Shown here: positions 54,422 to 63,220 of the stretch, in pieces
How the letters are laid out: each line of letters begins with the position of its first letter
Numbering within the stretch: the stretch's first letter is position 1
Source: Lysobacter firmicutimachus
GTDB lineage: Bacteria; Pseudomonadota; Gammaproteobacteria; Xanthomonadales; Xanthomonadaceae
Assembly (NCBI RefSeq): GCF_037027445.1
Contig: NZ_JBANDL010000002.1
Coordinates: 558,001 to 622,000, forward strand
Length of the DNA: 64,000 nt
Reading direction: 5' to 3'
Program-made: the position numbers and the translations under genes
The notes under the pieces: generated by a model
Database searches by the model: none
What the model saw: only the letters and a program-made list of their open reading frames with translations
Told to the model about the DNA's origin: nothing

Positions 54422-56469
54422 GCATCGTCACGCCTCCCGGCGGTTTCGACGTGGTGATCGTCGGTTCCGGCATCGCCGGTTCGATCGTCGCCTATCAGCT
54501 CGGCAAGCAAGGCAAGAAGGTGTTGATCCTCGAAGGCGGGCCGCCGGTGCCCAAGAGCCGCGAGGACTACATGCAGACCTTCTTCATGGCCAACGCCAAG
54601 ACCCCCGAGTCGCCGTACCCGCCGACCACCCAGGGCGCGGCCGGCGCCAACAACGCGCTCGGCCAGCCCGATCCGTCCAGCCTGAACACGCCGCGCTACA
54701 CGGTGCTGCAGATCAACTCCTGGCAGGACCCGAGCATCAGCTATTTCACCTACTTCAGCCAGCCCAACAACATCACGCCCGACAGTCCGGAACTGACTTT
54801 CGCTTTCGGCAGTTCCTACGAGCGCGTCGCCGGCGGCACCACCTGGCATTGGCTGGGCACTTCGCTGATAAACCTGCCCAACGACTTCCGGCTCAAGAGC
54901 CAGTACGGCCACGGCGTGGACTGGCCGGGCGGCTCGCAGTTCTTCCGCCGGTTGCTGCCGTACTACCGGAAAGCGACCGACGTGATCGGGGTCTCCGCCG
55001 ACAAGCAGGCGATGGTCGATCTCTACAAGACGTTTGGCGTCGAATCCAACGGCGTCTACGGCGACAACTACGATTACCCGATGCCGGGCATCGTCGAGTC
55101 GATGAACGATGCGCTGTACGCGCAAAAGGTCGGCGCGCTGAAGGTCGACAACATCCCGTTGTTCGTCACCCCGACGCCGCAGGGGCGCAATTCGCGTCCG
55201 GGCAACCGGCGCCAGTGCGCCGGCAACACCAACTGCATCCCGATCTGCCCGATCCAGGCCAAGTACGACGGCACCGTGACCCTGGCCCAGGCCCTGCAGA
55301 CCGGCAACGTGCAGATCCAGTACCGGTCCGTGGCCAGCAACATCCGCCTCGACGGCGACCAGGTCAGCGGCATCGACTACATCACCTACGACACCCAGAC
55401 CGGGCCGGCGACCGGCACCGGCACCGCGACCGCCAAGCGCTACGTGCTGGCCGCGCACGCGATCGAGACGCCCAAGCTGCTGTTGATGTCCAACCATAAT
55501 CCGGGTTGGAACCGCGGCGTCGCCAACAGCTCCGACCAGGTCGGCCGCAACCTGATGGACCATGTGATGTACCTGGCCTGGGGCCTGTCCAAGGACCCGA
55601 TCTATGCCTTCCGCGGCCCGCTGTCGACCGCAGGCATCGAGACGCTGCGCGACGGCGCGTTCCGCAGCCAGCGCGCGGCCTACCGGATCGAGATCGGCAA
55701 CGAGGGCTGGAACTGGGCGACCAGCGATCCCAACACCACCTTGGCCGATTTCGTGTTCGGCCAGAACAACTCCCAGTTGAACGGCGATTCGGTCAATCAG
55801 CAGAACCAGCCGCTGCGCTTCAATCCGGCCCTGCCGGCGTTCAGCAAGCTGTTCGGCACCCCCCTGGTGCAGGCCCTCAACGCGATCTATGTGCGCCAGC
55901 TTCGCCTGGGCTATCTGATCGAACAACTGCCGGACCCGGACAACCGCGTGCAGTTGTCGAACCTGCGCGACCACCTCGGTTTGCCGCGGCCGTCGGTGAC
56001 CTACCGCATCCGCGACAACTACGTGCGCGAGGCCTTCGTCTCGGCCAAGAAGGTGTCGACCCAGATCTTCGCCGCGCTCGGCGCCAAGGAGTACACCCAA
56101 CTGCCGGGGCCGGTGAAGATGCACGGCTTCAACGTCACTTCCAGCACCTTCGAGTACAAGGGCGACCGCTTCACCTTCTACGGTGCAGGCCACATCATCG
56201 GCACCTATCGCATGGGCACCACGCCGCGCGACTCGGTGCTCAACCCGCGCCAGCAATCCTGGGACCACTCCAACCTGTACATGGTCGGCAGCGGCGTGTT
56301 TCCGACCACCGCCACCGCCAACCCGACCCTGACCATCGCCGCGCTGGCGCTGCAGGCGGCCGACAACATCCTGCAAGACCTCGCGTCCGCCGAAAGCGAG
56401 GACGTCTCGTATCATCCCGGCATCGCCGACGCGACGGCCTCGGCCCTTGCGCGGGATCGGCCGACGTAG
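54418..56469 (+). CDS. GMC family FAD-dependent oxidoreductase
   Basis: This 683-residue flavoprotein oxidises an alcohol group on an unknown substrate. The FAD-binding site is VVIVGSGIAGSIVAYQLG (12-29), followed by ILEGG. Near the end is the usual GMC C-domain: GAGHIIGTYRMG and SNLYMVGSGVFPTTATANP. Three Cys at 267, 273 and 277 (CAGNTNCIPICP) resemble the Fe-S cluster site in FAD-dependent glucose dehydrogenases. No signal peptide is present. With the cytochrome and small subunit it forms a three-part dehydrogenase. Gene order (cytochrome first) is different from the usual order. Confidence 0.88.
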   Translation: MSIVTPPGGFDVVIVGSGIAGSIVAYQLGKQGKKVLILEGGPPVPKSREDYMQTFFMANAKTPESPYPPTTQGAAGANNALGQPDPSSLNTPRYTVLQINSWQDPSISYFTYFSQPNNITPDSPELTFAFGSSYERVAGGTTWHWLGTSLINLPNDFRLKSQYGHGVDWPGGSQFFRRLLPYYRKATDVIGVSADKQAMVDLYKTFGVESNGVYGDNYDYPMPGIVESMNDALYAQKVGALKVDNIPLFVTPTPQGRNSRPGNRRQCAGNTNCIPICPIQAKYDGTVTLAQALQTGNVQIQYRSVASNIRLDGDQVSGIDYITYDTQTGPATGTGTATAKRYVLAAHAIETPKLLLMSNHNPGWNRGVANSSDQVGRNLMDHVMYLAWGLSKDPIYAFRGPLSTAGIETLRDGAFRSQRAAYRIEIGNEGWNWATSDPNTTLADFVFGQNNSQLNGDSVNQQNQPLRFNPALPAFSKLFGTPLVQALNAIYVRQLRLGYLIEQLPDPDNRVQLSNLRDHLGLPRPSVTYRIRDNYVREAFVSAKKVSTQIFAALGAKEYTQLPGPVKMHGFNVTSSTFEYKGDRFTFYGAGHIIGTYRMGTTPRDSVLNPRQQSWDHSNLYMVGSGVFPTTATANPTLTIAALALQAADNILQDLASAESEDVSYHPGIADATASALARDRPT

Positions 56470-57082
56470 TCGATGAGGCGCGTCGCCGGCGCGGCCGGCG
56501 ACGCGCACCGCGCCGATCGCGCGGTCGCATGCGCCCGCAGGGGCTTTTCGCCGCGTCCCACGGACTGTCCGACGGGCGCGATGCGCTGCGTCAGCGTCGG
56601 CGCCGGCCGGGCGGCGCCGACCGGCAGAGAGACCGGCGGCGAGACCGACAGCGAGACCGACAGCGAGATTGACAGCGAGATTGACAGCGAAACCGGGCCG
56701 GCTTCGCCCGGCGCTTGCGCGCGCAGATCCCCGCCGGCAGCGCGGGCAGCCGCGACTTCGCACTACAGCCCAATCGCGATGCCGCCCGACGGCGTCGCCA
56801 AGGCCGTCGATTGGTAGGGCCGATCCGGATCGTTCGTTCACGGCCAACGCAAGTCCGCCGCATCTCCCCATGCGCGACGTCATTGCGATTGGTTCTATGC
56901 AAGATCCGAGCTCGCGGTAGGGGAGTGGATCGCGGCGCACGTTTGATTCCCTGAGCCGGTTCGAAACGCCTTGCGTCGGACCGCTTCCTTCGAAGTTCCC
57001 ACCGCCGGAACAGACCTGTCGCGCGAGTCCGCCGGCGGCGTCGCTTCGTGCCGCCAGTCAACTGCATAGGACATCCACAGCA
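56470..57082. other. 613-bp region upstream of the subtilase gene
   Basis: Holds the 12-bp minisatellite at 56629-56700. No convincing gene is present: the frame across the repeat would encode a Glu-Thr-Asp-Ser-type repeat but lacks other gene-like character. The promoter of the subtilase should lie in its last 150 bases; no clear boxes were identified. Confidence 0.45.
56629..56700. repeat. 12-bp minisatellite, six units
   Basis: Six tandem 12-base units of the type GAGACCGACAGC or GAGATTGACAGC; the outer two are more diverged (GAGACCGGCGGC and GAAACCGGGCCG). Copies are in perfect register, so slippage could change the number. Confidence 0.85.
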
Positions 57083-59497
57083 ATGAAGCAGATCTCTTCC
57101 AAAAAGACGTTCGCCGTGCTCGGGCTCGCGGCGGCTTGCGCGACCGTGCTGATGTGGTCGCACCGCGATGCGGGGACGCCTTCGCAAGGCGCGCCCGGCG
57201 ACGCTTTCGCTGCCTCCCAGGCGTCCGGCGCCTGGCCGGGCGCCGGCCTGCACGGCGTGGCCTACGCCGCGCCGACGCCGCGCAACGATGCGCAGGCCAA
57301 GCTGGGCAGTGGCCAGTTGCTGGAAGCCGTGCAATGGCTGGCGCAGACCCAGGCCGGCGGCGGCGCCAACAGCGCAGCGCACGCGAACGGCGCGCCGGCC
57401 GCCACCGGCGCCGGCGCCGGCAATGCCGGTCGTTCCGCCCGCCACGCGATCAGTGCCGCGGCGCAGATCGCCGCGCTCGACCGCGCCGGCATTCCGCAGC
57501 GCTTCCGCGAAGGCGAGAAGGTCAAGGTCAGCCTCGATCTGGCCCTGAGCTACGAGGATGTGCAGAACCCCGGCCTGCTCGACCGCGCCACCTCGGCGTT
57601 GCGCGACACCCTGCTGGCCGCCGGCCTGCGGGCGACCCCGGTCAACGGTTCGCCCACGCTCGAAGCGTTGGTGCCGCTGGCGAAGCTGGAATGGGTCGCC
57701 GGCCTGCAATCGGTGGCCCAGGTGTCGCTGATGAAGATGTCGCAGACCGCGGTGTTCAGCGACGGCGCCACCGCCAGCAATATCGACCGTTTGCGGGCGC
57801 TCGGCCAGTACGGCGGACTCGCCGAGAACCTGCGCAGGGACCTGCGCGGCGAAGGCCTGGGCATCGCCATCATCGATCACTTCGGCAATCTCGGCGGCGA
57901 GGTGGCGGCATTGCAGGCCGCCGGCGAGTGGCCGAGCAACACCGCCGCGGAGCCCAACAAGATCACCCTGCGCGCGCTGCCGGGACAGGCGTTCGGCCAC
58001 CGCGGCGCCGCCCACGGCAATGCGGTGACCGAGATCGTCTACGACATCGCGCCGGCGGCGTCGTATCGCGTCTACGACAGTTCCGGTGCGGCCGACTGGG
58101 TCAGCGCGGTCCAGGACGCGGCCAACCTCAACGCCCAGAACGTCATCCAGGGCGAGCCGCGTGCGCAGGTCATCACCGCGTCGCTGGGCTTCGATCTGTA
58201 CGGGCCCGGCGACGGCACCGGTAACGGCAGCGCCCTCAAGGGCCTGTACGACGCGATCGAGGCGGCCACGCGCAACGGCGTGCTGGTCCTCAACGCCGCC
58301 GGCAACGAGGCCCAGGTGCACTGGGACGGCAACAGCACCGCCGGCGCGGTCGCCAACGTGCGCCAGGACTTCGACCTCAGCGCCGCGGGCGTGGACAACG
58401 TCAATCGCCTGAACTTGGGCGCCGACTTCGACGGCTGCATTCCGGTCGGCGCCTTCAGCGCGGCGGATCAGGAGAACTTCGAGATCAGCGCGACCCTGGG
58501 TTGGAACGATTGGACCAACGCCAACAACCTCACCGACGCCGACTACCGGCTGGAGCTGGTGCGCTGGGCCGATGCGGTGCGGCGCAACGGCCGAGTGGTC
58601 ACCCCGGCCGGCTGGGTGGTGGCGACGCAATCGGACGCCGCACAGAATGGCGGTGCCGGTCAGACGCCGCTGGAAGGCATCTCCTTCGTCCCGTCGGCCG
58701 CGACCCGCACCGCCGAATGCGACAATGTGTTCAACGCCAATCGTTTCGCCGGCGGCGGCAAGTTCGGCCTGCGCATCGTCCGCAAGACCGCCGCCGCGAA
58801 CAACTTCCTGCGCCTGATGATCGGCGGCTATTACACCCCGCAGTACGCTCAGGCCGAGCGTTCGCTGATCCATCCGGCCGACTCGGCCAGCGTGATCACG
58901 GTGGCGGCGCTGGATGCGGCGACCTCCAACCTGGAGGCCTACAGCTCGCGCGGCCCGGTGTTGGCCGCCGGCGGTGCGCGTCCGAACGGGCAGGCGGCCG
59001 GCAACGCCAAGCCCGACATGGCCAACTTCGCCAACGTCGATACGGTGTCCTACGGCGATAACGAGTTCAACGGCACTTCCTCGGCGACCCCGCACGTGGC
59101 CGCGCTGGCCCTGCTCGGCCTGCAGCACCAGCGCCAGCTGGCCAACGCCACCGTGCCGGTGCTGCCGGCCAACCCGACCGCCCAGCAGCGCGCCACTTAC
59201 GCTGCGGCGCTGCGGCAGCGCAACGTCACGCTGACCGGATCGGTGTACGACTCGCTGGCCTATGTGGCCGGCACCGGCGGCAACGACCTGGGCATTGCCG
59301 GTTTCGACAGCAGCTACGGCACCGGCCGTTTGAAGTTCCATGCCCAGTCGCAGGCCTGCTTCCTGACCGCGCTGTACGACCCGGCCTATCGCGGGCTGCT
59401 GCCGGCCCAAGCCAATCCGCTGCCGGCGGGACAGAAGAGCTACGACGTGCTGCACGACGAAAACGACGCGGCCTGCGCCAACGCCGTCGCGCAGTAA
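57083..59497 (+). CDS. secreted S8 (subtilisin-like) serine peptidase
   Basis: This 804-residue protease shows the S8 triad in the usual order: Asp265 (IAIIDHFGNLGG), His311 (AAHGNAVTEIVYD) and Ser666 (NGTSSATPHVAALALL). The N-terminal 1-120 has a hydrophobic signal or anchor segment followed by Ala/Gly-rich sequence, and the propeptide runs to about residue 255. The catalytic domain is large, with an insert between His and Ser (Cys at about 452 and 552). It should be exported and degrade extracellular protein. Downstream, a hairpin at 59563-59588 separates it from the converging WYL gene. Confidence 0.9.
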   Translation: MKQISSKKTFAVLGLAAACATVLMWSHRDAGTPSQGAPGDAFAASQASGAWPGAGLHGVAYAAPTPRNDAQAKLGSGQLLEAVQWLAQTQAGGGANSAAHANGAPAATGAGAGNAGRSARHAISAAAQIAALDRAGIPQRFREGEKVKVSLDLALSYEDVQNPGLLDRATSALRDTLLAAGLRATPVNGSPTLEALVPLAKLEWVAGLQSVAQVSLMKMSQTAVFSDGATASNIDRLRALGQYGGLAENLRRDLRGEGLGIAIIDHFGNLGGEVAALQAAGEWPSNTAAEPNKITLRALPGQAFGHRGAAHGNAVTEIVYDIAPAASYRVYDSSGAADWVSAVQDAANLNAQNVIQGEPRAQVITASLGFDLYGPGDGTGNGSALKGLYDAIEAATRNGVLVLNAAGNEAQVHWDGNSTAGAVANVRQDFDLSAAGVDNVNRLNLGADFDGCIPVGAFSAADQENFEISATLGWNDWTNANNLTDADYRLELVRWADAVRRNGRVVTPAGWVVATQSDAAQNGGAGQTPLEGISFVPSAATRTAECDNVFNANRFAGGGKFGLRIVRKTAAANNFLRLMIGGYYTPQYAQAERSLIHPADSASVITVAALDAATSNLEAYSSRGPVLAAGGARPNGQAAGNAKPDMANFANVDTVSYGDNEFNGTSSATPHVAALALLGLQHQRQLANATVPVLPANPTAQQRATYAAALRQRNVTLTGSVYDSLAYVAGTGGNDLGIAGFDSSYGTGRLKFHAQSQACFLTALYDPAYRGLLPAQANPLPAGQKSYDVLHDENDAACANAVAQ

Positions 59498-59562
59498 GCC
59501 GGCGCCGGCGGCCCGCGTCGCGCCTGCGGCGCGGGTCCACCCTGCGCGTTCGGTTCTGCCAC

Positions 59563-59588
59563 CGATGCCCGCCCGCCGGCGGGCATCG
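59563..59588. terminator. bidirectional hairpin terminator
   Basis: An 11-base perfect stem, CGATGCCCGCC with GGCGGGCATCG, around a CGCC loop. It lies between the converging subtilase and WYL genes and ends with GCCTTGTG; no long T-run. Confidence 0.65.
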
Positions 59589-59627
59589 CCTTGTGCGGAC
59601 CGCAGAGGCGGCCGGTGCCGCCGGGCG

Positions 59628-60572
59628 TCAGGCCAAGGCGCGCGCCAGGCGCTCGGCCACGGCCCGCAATTGCGGCAGGCGGTCGTGTGCGCCGATCAGC
59701 TCGAATTCGACTCCGGTCAGGGCCAGCAGGGCGATGAAATCCTCCGGCGTTTCGCCGCGCACGTGCAGCAGGCAACTGTGCTCGTCGATGTGTTCGAGCA
59801 CGCCGCACCATGGCGGCAGGCCCGGGGCCAACGCTTCGGCCGAGCCGTGCAGGCGCGCGCGCAGCACGTCGCCGGTCATGCCCTGGCTGAGGCTGCGCTG
59901 GACGTAGCCGGCGACGTCCTCGGGGAACTCGCGCGGGGCGAAGCCGGCGCCGCAGCGCAGGCTTTGGATGCGGTCGGCGCGGAAGAGGCGCCAGTCTTCG
60001 CGGCCGCGGTCCCAGGCCAGCAAGTACCAGCGCCGGCCGCTGCTGACCAGGCGCAAGGGTTCGATCGTGCGCCGGGTGGCGCGGCCGCCGCGGTCGCGGT
60101 ATTCGAGTTCGATCAGCTGGCGGTCTCGACAGGCGCCGGCCAGTTCGGTCAGGGTGTCGACATCGGGGCCGTCCTCGTCCTGCGCCAACGATACGGTGAC
60201 CGAATACAACGCGCTGATCCGCCGTCGCAACCGTGCCGGCATCAGTTGATCGAGCTTGCCGAGCAGGCCCAGCGCGGTCTGTTCGATCCGCGCTACGCTC
60301 GCGGTGGCGCTGCGCAGGGCCACCGCCATCGCCACCGCTTCGTCGTCGTCGAGCAACAGCGGCGGCATCGAGGCGCCGGCGCCGAGCTGGTAGCCGCCGC
60401 CGACCCCGGCCGAGGCCTGGATCGGGTAGCCCAGTTCGCGCAGGCGGTCGACATCGCGGCGCACGGTGCGGGCGTCGACTTCGAGCCGGTCGCACAATTC
60501 GTGGCCGGTCCAGTGGCGGCGCTGCTGCAACAGGGACAGCAGGCGCAGCAGGCGGGCGGAGGTCTTGAGCAT
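59628..60572 (-). CDS. YafY-type WYL-domain transcriptional regulator
   Basis: This 314-residue regulator has an N-terminal HTH_11 domain (LLRLLSLLQQRRHWTGHEL, TVRRDVDRLRELGYPI) and a WYL domain from about 140 to 225 (RWYLLAWDRGREDWRLFRADRI). WYL regulators often sense nucleic acids or metabolites. It is divergent from the GFA-type gene at 60714, with a perfect palindrome between them at 60594-60612, so it likely controls that gene and itself. Confidence 0.9.
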   Translation of the reverse strand: MLKTSARLLRLLSLLQQRRHWTGHELCDRLEVDARTVRRDVDRLRELGYPIQASAGVGGGYQLGAGASMPPLLLDDDEAVAMAVALRSATASVARIEQTALGLLGKLDQLMPARLRRRISALYSVTVSLAQDEDGPDVDTLTELAGACRDRQLIELEYRDRGGRATRRTIEPLRLVSSGRRWYLLAWDRGREDWRLFRADRIQSLRCGAGFAPREFPEDVAGYVQRSLSQGMTGDVLRARLHGSAEALAPGLPPWCGVLEHIDEHSCLLHVRGETPEDFIALLALTGVEFELIGAHDRLPQLRAVAERLARALA

Positions 60573-60593
60573 GGGGCCAGTCTAGCGACGATT

Positions 60594-60612
60594 GAGGACA
60601 TATCCTGTCCTC
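60594..60612. promoter_or_regulatory. palindromic operator between WYL regulator and GFA gene
   Basis: GAGGACA and TGTCCTC flank TATCC. It lies 22 bases upstream of the regulator start codon, and overlaps a likely promoter for the GFA gene (TATTCT at about 60620 as -10). Confidence 0.65.
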
Positions 60613-60676
60613 GATAGGCGCTATTCTGATCTCGCCCCGGATACGGGGGCTCCGCAGCCCCCGCCTCCCGACCACG

Positions 60677-60703
60677 AATCCCCAATCCCCAATCCCCAAT
60701 CCC
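60677..60703. repeat. AATCCCC heptamer repeat cluster
   Basis: Almost four units of AATCCCC (the complement of GGGGATT) lie 10-40 bases before the GFA gene start. The GGAG ribosome binding site is directly after the last unit, so the repeats form the mRNA leader. Confidence 0.75.
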
Positions 60704-60713
60704 GGAGTCAGCC

Positions 60714-61121
60714 ATGACCGTCCAGACCTACCAAGGCAGCTGCCACTGCGGCGCGATCCGCTACGAGGTCGACCTCGACCTCGACGCCGGCACCTCGCGC
60801 TGCAATTGCTCGATCTGCACCAAGCTGCGCAAGTGGACGGCGCTGGCCAAGCCCGATGCCTTCCGCCTGCTCGCGGGCAAGCCGGAGGACATGGGCGATT
60901 ACCAGTTCGGTACCTTCAGCGGCCATCATCAGTTCTGCAAGCACTGCGGCATCCACGCCTTCGGCAGCGGCGAACTCGACGTGCTCGGCGGCAAGTACTA
61001 CGCCGTGAATGTGGCCTGCCTGGATGTCGACCACGCCGTACTGGCGGCGGCGCCGGTGCGTTTCATGGACGGGCTGCACAACAACTGGTTCGAAACGCCC
61101 GCGATCACCGCGCATATGTGA
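60714..61121 (+). CDS. GFA family zinc protein
   Basis: This 135-residue protein has the Cys layout of the GFA/CENP-V-type zinc fold: CHCG at about 10-13, CNCSIC at about 30-35 and CKHCG at about 75-79. Members of this family include glutathione-dependent formaldehyde-activating proteins, but many have other or unknown activity. Divergent from and likely controlled by the WYL regulator. The next gene on this strand (MmcQ/YjbR) begins 67 bases downstream and may be co-transcribed. Confidence 0.88.
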   Translation: MTVQTYQGSCHCGAIRYEVDLDLDAGTSRCNCSICTKLRKWTALAKPDAFRLLAGKPEDMGDYQFGTFSGHHQFCKHCGIHAFGSGELDVLGGKYYAVNVACLDVDHAVLAAAPVRFMDGLHNNWFETPAITAHM

Positions 61122-61188
61122 CCGCCGGGCTCGCCGCGCGCCGTCGCGCGTGCGAGTCTGGCGCGCTCCCGCCGCTGCGTTGCCGCCG

Positions 61189-61653
61189 ATGGATACCGAG
61201 GCCCTCAAACGCTGGTGCCGCGCCTATCCCGGCGCGGTCGAAACGCTGCATGCGGCGCCGTCCAACATCCTGGTCTACAGCGCCGGCGGTAAGTTCTTCG
61301 CCTATTTCAAGACCAGCGAGCCCGAGCGCTGGCGTTTCAGCATCAAGGTCACGCCCGAGCGCTTCGTCGAGCTGACCGACATGCCGGGCGCCAAACCCGC
61401 GCGGTTCATGGGCCGCCACCATTGGGTCACCATCGTCGATGTGCGCCGGCTGCCGGACGATTACCTGGCCGAACTGGTCGACTGGTCGTACCGGCGCGCG
61501 CTGGGCAATCTCAGCCGCAAGCGTCAGGCCGAGGTGTTGGCCGATGCCGACGAAGCGCAGCGCGCGCGGCTCAGCCCGATCGCGCCGCCGAAAGCTCGCC
61601 CAAGACTCGTAAGCCCGCGTCCACCCGGTCGTCGAGCGGGTGGCCGTAGTTGA
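61189..61653 (+). CDS. MmcQ/YjbR family protein
   Basis: This 154-residue protein has the MmcQ/YjbR core (about 1-110): LKRWCRAYPGAVETLH, VYSAGGKFFAYF, RFSIKVTPERFVELTD and MGRHHWVTIVDV. This fold resembles a cystatin-like DNA-binding domain, and its role is unknown. The C-terminal tail is basic and Pro-rich (PPKARPRLVSPRPPGRRAGG) and overlaps the converging MocR-type gene by 83 bases. The tail probably arose by loss of an earlier stop. Confidence 0.82.
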   Translation: MDTEALKRWCRAYPGAVETLHAAPSNILVYSAGGKFFAYFKTSEPERWRFSIKVTPERFVELTDMPGAKPARFMGRHHWVTIVDVRRLPDDYLAELVDWSYRRALGNLSRKRQAEVLADADEAQRARLSPIAPPKARPRLVSPRPPGRRAGGRS

Positions 61654-62989
61654 GCCGCAAGCAATGACGGTAACCGCGATGCGCGGAGAAGATCGGTCCC
61701 GGCGCGACGCTGATGCCGCGCTGAGCGGCCTGGCGCTGGATCCATAGCGCGTCGCGGTCCGGCGGCAGTTCGATCCACAGGAAGTAGCCGCCGTCCGGGC
61801 GGGTGACCCGGGTGCCGGCGGGAAAGTGTTGCGCCACCGCCCGCAGATACGCGGCCTGTTGCTGGGCCAGGGTTTTGCGCAACCCGCGCAGGTGCCGCTC
61901 GTAGCTGCCGCGTTGCAGATAGCGCGCGATCGCCAACTGCGCCGGCACGCAGGTGGCCAGGGTGTGGGTCAGCTTGAGTCGCGCCACTTGCTGCGCGTAG
62001 CGTCCCGGCGCGGCCCAGCCGATCCGGTAGCCGGGCGCCAGGGTCTTGGAGAACGACGAGCAGTGCAGCACCAGACCGCGGGTGTCGAAGGCCTTGGCCG
62101 GGCGCGGACGCTGCGCGCCGAAATGCAGTTCGCCGTAGACGTCGTCCTCGATCAAGGGCAGTTCGTGCCGCGCCAGCAGTTCGACCAGCTCGCGGGTCTT
62201 CGCTTCGGGCAGGCTGGCGCCGAGCGGATTCTGGAAACGGGTCATCAGCCAGCAGGCCTTGGGCGCGTGGCGGCGGATCGCCGCGTCGAGCGCGCCCAGG
62301 TCGATGCCTTCGCGCGGATGGGTCGGCACCTCGACCGCGCGCAGACCGTACCGTTCCAGGGTCTGCAATGCGACGTAGAAACAGGGCGACTCCACCAGCA
62401 CCGCATCGCCCGGACGGGTGGTCGCGGCGATGCACAGGTTCAGCGCTTCGATCGCGCCGTTGCAGATCACCAGGTCGCCGGCGCCCAGGTCGACGCCTTC
62501 GACCCGGTAGCGCAGGGCGATGTGGCGGCGCAGTTCGGACTTGCCCGGGGTCAGATCGTCGACGGTACTGCGCGGGTCCAAGTGCACCGCCTCGTGCGCC
62601 ATCGCCCGGCCGAGCCGGGCCAGCGGGAACAGGGCCGGACTGAGGAACGCCGACCCCAGCGGCACCACCTCGCGCGCCATCGCCGATTCCAGCACCTCGA
62701 ACACCAGCGCACTGACGTCGACCGGGCGCGACTCGCCGTCCGGCGCCGAGGCCGCATCCGGCTCCGGCGGCAAGGGCTCAGGCGCGGCGCGCACGTAATA
62801 GCCCGAGCGCGGCCGCGGTTGCACGAGTCCTTGCGCCTCCAGCAGGTAGTAGGCCTGAAACACGGTCGCGGCACTGACCCCGCGCGCCGCCCGGGTCTCG
62901 CGCACCGAGGGCAAACGCTGCCCCGGCCGCAGCAACCCCTGCCGGATCGAGCGCGCGATGTCGTCGGCGAGGGCTTGGTAGCGTTTCAC
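61571..62989 (-). CDS. MocR-type GntR/aminotransferase regulator
   Basis: This 472-residue protein has an N-terminal GntR winged HTH (about 1-70: LRPGQRLPSVRETRAARGVSA, TVFQAYYLLEAQG) fused to a type-I PLP aminotransferase domain. The PLP-binding Lys is 315 in SSFSKTLAPGYRIGW. Such regulators often control vitamin B6 or amino-acid genes. The GTG start at 62989 is the family N-terminus (KRYQALADDIARSI), but no ribosome binding site precedes it: the bases upstream are heptamer repeats. Confidence 0.9.
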   Translation of the reverse strand: MKRYQALADDIARSIRQGLLRPGQRLPSVRETRAARGVSAATVFQAYYLLEAQGLVQPRPRSGYYVRAAPEPLPPEPDAASAPDGESRPVDVSALVFEVLESAMAREVVPLGSAFLSPALFPLARLGRAMAHEAVHLDPRSTVDDLTPGKSELRRHIALRYRVEGVDLGAGDLVICNGAIEALNLCIAATTRPGDAVLVESPCFYVALQTLERYGLRAVEVPTHPREGIDLGALDAAIRRHAPKACWLMTRFQNPLGASLPEAKTRELVELLARHELPLIEDDVYGELHFGAQRPRPAKAFDTRGLVLHCSSFSKTLAPGYRIGWAAPGRYAQQVARLKLTHTLATCVPAQLAIARYLQRGSYERHLRGLRKTLAQQQAAYLRAVAQHFPAGTRVTRPDGGYFLWIELPPDRDALWIQRQAAQRGISVAPGPIFSAHRGYRHCLRLNYGHPLDDRVDAGLRVLGELSAARSG

Positions 62990-63055
62990 GGGATTCGGGA
63001 TTCGGGATTGGGGATTGGGGATTGGGGATTGGGGATTGGGGATTGGGGGGGGGGG
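62990..63055. repeat. heptamer array and 11-G tract abutting a start codon
   Basis: Eight tandem heptamers on the plus strand (two GGGATTC, six GGGATTG; 62990-63045) followed by 11 G residues (63045-63055). The MocR-type gene begins on the minus strand at 62989, the base next to the first unit. A further inverted partial set (CAATCCCGAATCCCCAATC) is at 63101-63119. Both tracts are slippage-prone. Confidence 0.85.
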
Positions 63056-63220
63056 CGAAGGTCTGCCGCCGGTGCGGCCGCGTTTGCTCTAGCTAATGCC
63101 CAATCCCGAATCCCCAATCTCAGCCATCCAACAGACTGATCCGGTTTTTTGAGCGAAATCTGAGTCTACGCCAACTGATCCGATTGGCGGACAGTGGCTC
63201 CCGCAGCCAAAGCTGCGCGA

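Noticed and set aside
56473..56817. A plus-strand gene coding for a Glu-Thr-Asp-Ser repeat protein
   Set aside because: The flanking sequence has no gene-like codon use, ribosome binding site or motif; the repeat is better read as a minisatellite.
56591..59455. A 954-codon minus-strand frame opposite the subtilase
   Set aside because: Mirror frame; it also runs through the minisatellite and has no recognisable domain.
62990..63055. CRISPR array
   Set aside because: The units are contiguous 7-mers with no spacers, and no cas gene is present.
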